A stretch of 8,177 bases of DNA. Origin: Candidatus Bathyarchaeota archaeon (lineage in GTDB: Archaea > Thermoproteota > Bathyarchaeia > Bathyarchaeales > Bathycorpusculaceae). The number at the start of each line of letters is the position of its first letter. Within the stretch, counting starts at the first letter, position 1. Where the stretch lies: contig DUHG01000128.1 in assembly GCA_013330975.1 (NCBI GenBank), positions 1 through 8,177 on the forward strand. Direction: 5' to 3'. A program made the position numbers and the translations under genes. The notes beneath the pieces are model-generated. The model did not search any database. It was not told where the DNA came from and was given only the letters and a program-made list of their open reading frames with translations. Positions 5,419-8,177 of this stretch are shown piece after piece.

Positions 5419-5856
5419 GTGAGCGCAAAATGGCGGCGAAGCAAGAAGCTTCTAAAGTGGCAGGATCTAGGCATTACTCGAAAGACTTCTAAACCCGTGC
5501 TTTTCGACACTTTTCGCAGAGTTCGAAAGGTATATCCTCAGAAATATCGTTTGAAGAGCTTTGACAGCAGAAAATGGAAGGAGCCAAAGCCTCTCATAGA
5601 CATATTCCAGGAAAGCAATTGCATAACGATAGTTGCTGAAATCGCAGGTTTTAATAAGGAAACCCTGAAGATAGAAGTCAAAGATCAAAAATTAACGCTT
5701 TCTGCCAGGGCAAAAGACCGCAAATTCTATAAAAGTTTAAATTTGCCGAAGGTAGTGATTCCAAACGGCATGCACACAACTTACAAGAATGGTGTGCTTG
5801 AAGTCAGGCTCAGAAAAGCTGTCAAAGAAGAAACAATAAAGAAGCAAGTAGGCTAA
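5419..5856 (+). CDS. Hsp20/alpha-crystallin-like small chaperone with basic N-terminal arm
   Basis: From the GTG at 5419 this encodes 145 residues. Residues about 58-133 fit an alpha-crystallin domain. It begins PLIDIFQESNCITIVAEIAG (58-77), continues ETLKIEVKDQKLTLSARAKD (81-100) and KSLNLPKVV, and ends YKNGVLEVRLRK (122-133), the classic sHSP GVL motif. Family knowledge suggests binding of unfolded clients without ATP. Residues 1-57 are unusual, with 20 Lys/Arg against 4 Asp/Glu plus several Trp/Tyr/Phe, more like a ribosomal-protein arm than an sHSP N-terminus. The loop between the two halves of the domain is short and no C-terminal I-x-I motif is seen, so classical large oligomers are doubtful. 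The gene lies between uL30 and uL15, 5 nt upstream of uL15 and probably co-transcribed with it. A ribosome-linked role is inference from context and charge. A longer TTG start (5392) is possible. Confidence 0.85.
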   Translation: MSAKWRRSKKLLKWQDLGITRKTSKPVLFDTFRRVRKVYPQKYRLKSFDSRKWKEPKPLIDIFQESNCITIVAEIAGFNKETLKIEVKDQKLTLSARAKDRKFYKSLNLPKVVIPNGMHTTYKNGVLEVRLRKAVKEETIKKQVG

Positions 5857-5861
5857 ACAGG

Positions 5862-6299
5862 ATGCCGCACAAACTCAGAAAAATCAGGAAAACTCGGGGT
5901 TCAAGAACTCAAGGCTACGGAAGAATAGGCCAACACAGAAAGACGGGCTCAAAGGGATATAGAAAAGCAGGAAGACACAAGCATCTATGGAGCTATGTCA
6001 CCACCTACGCAAAGGACGCATTTGGAAAACACGGGTTTACATCTCGCCAGAGTCTTAAGCGCAACGAGAACGTTATAAACGTGGCAAAACTTGAGGAGCT
6101 GGCATCGAAGCTTCCAGCCGGAGAGAAGGGGCAAACAAGCATAGATCTCACAGGTCTTGGTTATGCCAAACTCCTTGGCACTGGTAGCATCAAGAGAGCA
6201 ATAATTGTTAAAGTTCCATCCTGCTCAAAATCTGCGGCTGAAAAAATCCAGGAAGCAGGTGGTCAAGTACTCACGGCGTCTCAGAAAACTGGAGAGTAA
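5862..6299 (+). CDS. rpl15: 50S ribosomal protein uL15 (archaeal L27a-like)
   Basis: This 145-residue large-subunit protein is a late-assembling 23S rRNA binder. The N-terminus is rich in Gly, Arg, Lys and His with KIRKTRGSRTQGYGRIGQHR (7-26) and KTGSKGYRKAGRHKHLWSYV (27-46), the extended rRNA-penetrating arm of archaeal/eukaryotic uL15. The C-terminal globular domain contains IDLTGLGYAKLLGTGSIKRA (94-113) and the SKSAAEKIQEAGGQVL helix-strand (122-137) typical of the L15/L18e fold. Length is normal (about 140-155). The ATG is 5 nt after the Hsp20-like stop. SD matches are weak (AGG at 5850-5852), so translation may depend on coupling with the upstream gene. It precedes secY, as is usual. Confidence 0.96.
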   Translation: MPHKLRKIRKTRGSRTQGYGRIGQHRKTGSKGYRKAGRHKHLWSYVTTYAKDAFGKHGFTSRQSLKRNENVINVAKLEELASKLPAGEKGQTSIDLTGLGYAKLLGTGSIKRAIIVKVPSCSKSAAEKIQEAGGQVLTASQKTGE

Positions 6300-6308
6300 A
6301 CCTAGCCA

Positions 6309-7703
6309 ATGGCTGGAAGATTCCTAAGTCTGTTTAAGCCAATAGGAAGAGTACTTCCAGAAATTAAAGTTCCAGAACGCAAAGTAAGCTTCAACGAAAA
6401 AATCTTTTGGACCGCGCTAGTTCTGATAGTTTTCTTGGTCATGACTGAAATTCCGCTCTATGGAATTGACCCAGCAGCAGAGGATCAATTTAGCGCGTTG
6501 AGAGTAATTTTCGCCTCAAACAGGGGAACCCTCATGGAGTTGGGCATAGGGCCTATTGTCACTGCTGGTTTAATACTTCAATTGCTCGTTGGCTCAGCCA
6601 TTATTCAGTGTGATATGTCTGATCCACAGGACAGAGGGCTGTTTACGATTGCAAGCAAAGTCTTTTCAATCGTATTAACTGGAGTGCAGGCTTCAGCATA
6701 CATAATCAGTGGAATGTATGGCAGCCTCGCGGGACCAACAACCATAATCATATTTCTACAGCTTATAGCTGCTGGAATAGTAGTCATGTTGCTGGACGAG
6801 CTAATTCAGAAAGGCTGGGGAATGGGCAGTGGAATTAGCCTTTTCATAATGGCGGGAGTAGCTCAGACAATCTTGTGGCAGACATTCTCGCCTGGCACAG
6901 GTTTGTTTGTTGGTTCCCTTCAGTCATTTCTCCAAGGTCAACAAACCTTGATGCAATGGGTTGTTGGGGGAGGAGGCTACGGCGGGCTAGTCGGATTTAT
7001 AGCCACGATAATTGCTTTTCTCATAATTATCTACATTGAAGGCGTAAGGGTTGAGCTGCCCCTTACCTATGCGGGATACAAAGGATTCAGGAGCCGGTAT
7101 CCAATTAAACTCTTGTACGTTTCTAACCTGCCTGTTATCTTTGCCTCTGCGCTTTTCGCCAATGTGTTCTTCTTCTCCCAGCTCATTTGGAGCACTGCGG
7201 GCAGACCTGCGCCTGGTCAAAACATACTTATCGACATACTCGGACAATACGATGCTAATGCAACTCTGGTGGGAGGCCTAGCGTATTTTGTTACGGCTCC
7301 GCATGGTGTAATGGAAGTGTGGGGTGATCCTTTGAGAGCAGCGGTTTACTTGGGGATTCTGGTCGCTTTCTGTGCCATTTTCTCGGTAATTTGGCTTGAA
7401 GTCGGCGGTCTTGGTCCTTCTAAGGTGGCAAGGCAATTGATGGATTCTGGAATGCAGATCCCAGGGTACAGGCGCTCCGAGAGGCCTATAGAGGCGATAT
7501 TGAAGAGATACATTCCTGTCGTGACCGTTCTTGGAGGCATAATCGTAGGTTTGATTGCTGGCGGGTCAGATTTCGCAGGGGTGTTTGGCACAGGAACAGG
7601 CATCTTGCTTTCCGTCGGAATAGTCTACCAGTACTATGAACTCTTGATGCGCGAAAGGGCAGCAGAGATGTTCCCAGCGTTTAGAAGAATCTTTGGCGAA
7701 TAG
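6309..7703 (+). CDS. secY: Preprotein translocase subunit SecY (Sec61 alpha type)
   Basis: This 464-residue protein is the pore of the Sec translocon in the cytoplasmic membrane, partnered by SecE and Sec61-beta (not in this window). Ten membrane segments can be placed by hydrophobicity, roughly at 32-50, 79-96, 112-132, 142-163, 172-190, 226-245, 266-290, 343-365, 399-418 and 424-446. The plug-like stretch is about 60-75. Diagnostic archaeal segments are GPIVTAGLILQLLVGS (81-96), KGWGMGSGISLFI (168-180), EGVRVELPLTYAGYKGFRSR (244-263), YPIKLLYVSNLPVI (264-277) and GYRRSERPIEAILKRYIP (386-403). The last two sets lie in the cytosolic loops that face the ribosome. Length matches archaeal SecY (about 430-490). 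The ATG at 6309 follows uL15 by 9 nt, with GGAG at 6291-6294 (rather distant, 14 nt). Placing secY in the ribosomal operon ties pore supply to ribosome supply. Confidence 0.97.
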   Translation: MAGRFLSLFKPIGRVLPEIKVPERKVSFNEKIFWTALVLIVFLVMTEIPLYGIDPAAEDQFSALRVIFASNRGTLMELGIGPIVTAGLILQLLVGSAIIQCDMSDPQDRGLFTIASKVFSIVLTGVQASAYIISGMYGSLAGPTTIIIFLQLIAAGIVVMLLDELIQKGWGMGSGISLFIMAGVAQTILWQTFSPGTGLFVGSLQSFLQGQQTLMQWVVGGGGYGGLVGFIATIIAFLIIIYIEGVRVELPLTYAGYKGFRSRYPIKLLYVSNLPVIFASALFANVFFFSQLIWSTAGRPAPGQNILIDILGQYDANATLVGGLAYFVTAPHGVMEVWGDPLRAAVYLGILVAFCAIFSVIWLEVGGLGPSKVARQLMDSGMQIPGYRRSERPIEAILKRYIPVVTVLGGIIVGLIAGGSDFAGVFGTGTGILLSVGIVYQYYELLMRERAAEMFPAFRRIFGE

Positions 7704-7770
7704 CAGGTAATTAGCAAAAATGGTTATTAGCAACGGACCAAGAATAGGCTAATAAGCGCTTGAGGAATTT

Positions 7771-7775
7771 GGAGG
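7771..7775 (+). promoter_or_regulatory. Shine-Dalgarno site for the EMC3/DUF106 gene
   Basis: GGAGG is 7 nt before the ATG at 7783. It is the strongest SD in the 3' part of the window and fixes the start of the last gene. Confidence 0.75.
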
Positions 7776-7782
7776 AAACGAG

Positions 7783-8177
7783 ATGGCTATCGATGTATCC
7801 ATTATGCCTTGGTCAACTTTGACTATTTTGGCAATTTCTGTCGCTATAGCTTTTATCAACACCGGAGTAATGAGGCTTCTTTACACCAAATTAGTCGGTT
7901 GGAACGAATACAAAACGATGCAGAAAGAGATGTCTGAATATCGCTCTCAACAAATGGCTGCGGCACGAGCAAATGACAAGAAACAGCTCGAGAAGCTGAA
8001 GAAGAAAGAATCACAGATAAACAACATGACCAAGAAAATGTCGAAACCTCAAATGATCCAGATCGGCATTTCTTTCATCTATATTGTGGTTTGGATTTTC
8101 GTATTGACCCCGACTTTTGGTCGCGTCCCTGTGGCATATTTGCCGGGGTTCAGTCAGTTATTGCATAATGATCTGGG
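7783..8177 (+). CDS. EMC3/TMCO1 (DUF106) family membrane protein, 3' end cut off by the window
   Basis: The frame is open from the ATG at 7783 to the window end, giving 131 complete codons and no stop. A first membrane segment lies at about residues 10-32 (STLTILAISVAIAFINTGVM). A charged, Lys/Gln/Glu-rich segment follows at about 41-88, containing KKQLEKLKKKESQINNM and likely to form a cytosolic coiled coil. A second membrane segment lies at about 92-112 (QIGISFIYIVVWIFVLTP). This TM, coiled-coil, TM order is that of archaeal DUF106 proteins, members of the Oxa1/YidC/EMC3/TMCO1/Get1 insertase superfamily; a third membrane helix would lie beyond the window. Archaeal family members are commonly encoded near secY, which fits here. 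The expected role is insertion of membrane proteins alongside or near SecY (family knowledge). It begins 79 nt after the secY stop. Confidence 0.88.
   Translation, partial: MAIDVSIMPWSTLTILAISVAIAFINTGVMRLLYTKLVGWNEYKTMQKEMSEYRSQQMAAARANDKKQLEKLKKKESQINNMTKKMSKPQMIQIGISFIYIVVWIFVLTPTFGRVPVAYLPGFSQLLHNDL

Noticed and set aside
5138..5428. Antisense open frame of 96 codons running across the uL30 end and the intergenic gap.
   Set aside because: It overlaps the strongly conserved C-terminus of uL30 on the other strand, has no recognisable domain, and all other genes run the opposite way. The open frame is best explained as a shadow plus A-rich antisense of a T-rich gap.
1..8177. CRISPR arrays, insertion sequences, tRNA/rRNA genes or prophage genes.
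   Set aside because: No regularly spaced repeats, transposase-like frames, terminal inverted repeats or cloverleaf-like sequences were seen. Nearly all sequence is accounted for by operon genes.

Overview
The window is archaeal chromosomal DNA carrying most of a ribosomal-protein (spc/S10-type) operon that runs into the protein-export gene secY. Every gene is on the + strand. The archaeal assignment rests on three kinds of evidence. Ribosomal proteins with no bacterial counterpart (eS4, eL32, eL19) are interleaved with universal ones. uL5, uS8, uL6, uL18, uS5 and uL30 are the archaeal/eukaryotic versions. The secY gene is of Sec61-alpha type and is followed by an EMC3/TMCO1-type (DUF106) membrane protein gene. 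G+C content looks moderate by eye, Shine-Dalgarno (SD) sites of GGAG(G) type precede most genes, and ATG, GTG and TTG starts are all used. Protein style suggests a mesophilic or moderately thermophilic member of the TACK side of the archaea, possibly Bathyarchaeia-like, but that lineage call is a weak inference.

Layout. Positions 1-36 are the last codons of an upstream gene, probably uL24. Then follow eS4 (38-796), uL5 (789-1328), uS14 (1345-1509, a 54-codon zinc-ribbon gene), uS8 (1522-1905), uL6 (1918-2463), eL32 with a long Lys-rich tail (2466-3080), eL19 (3077-3532), uL18 (3533-4135), uS5 (4132-4776) and uL30 (4779-5267). These ten genes are packed with overlaps or gaps of at most 16 nt, so they are almost certainly one translationally coupled transcript.

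The packing breaks once, at 5268-5418. This is a T-rich stretch of about 150 nt holding possible termination signals and a TATA-like element. Directly after it lies the surprise of the window: a gene for a small alpha-crystallin/Hsp20-like protein (5419-5856) with a very basic N-terminal arm. It is followed 5 nt later by uL15 (5862-6299), then secY (6309-7703). After a 79-nt spacer comes the start of an EMC3/DUF106 gene (7783 to the window end, cut off). The adenylate kinase gene that often follows secY in archaea is not present in that spacer.

Functionally, the first block supplies small-subunit proteins (eS4, uS14, uS8, uS5) and large-subunit proteins, including the two 5S rRNA binders uL5 and uL18. 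The second block links a putative ribosome- or client-binding small chaperone, a late-assembling 50S protein (uL15), the translocon pore (SecY) and a YidC/Oxa1-superfamily insertase-like protein. The second block may be expressible separately from its own promoter. The Hsp20-like gene in this position is the main candidate for something under-described.
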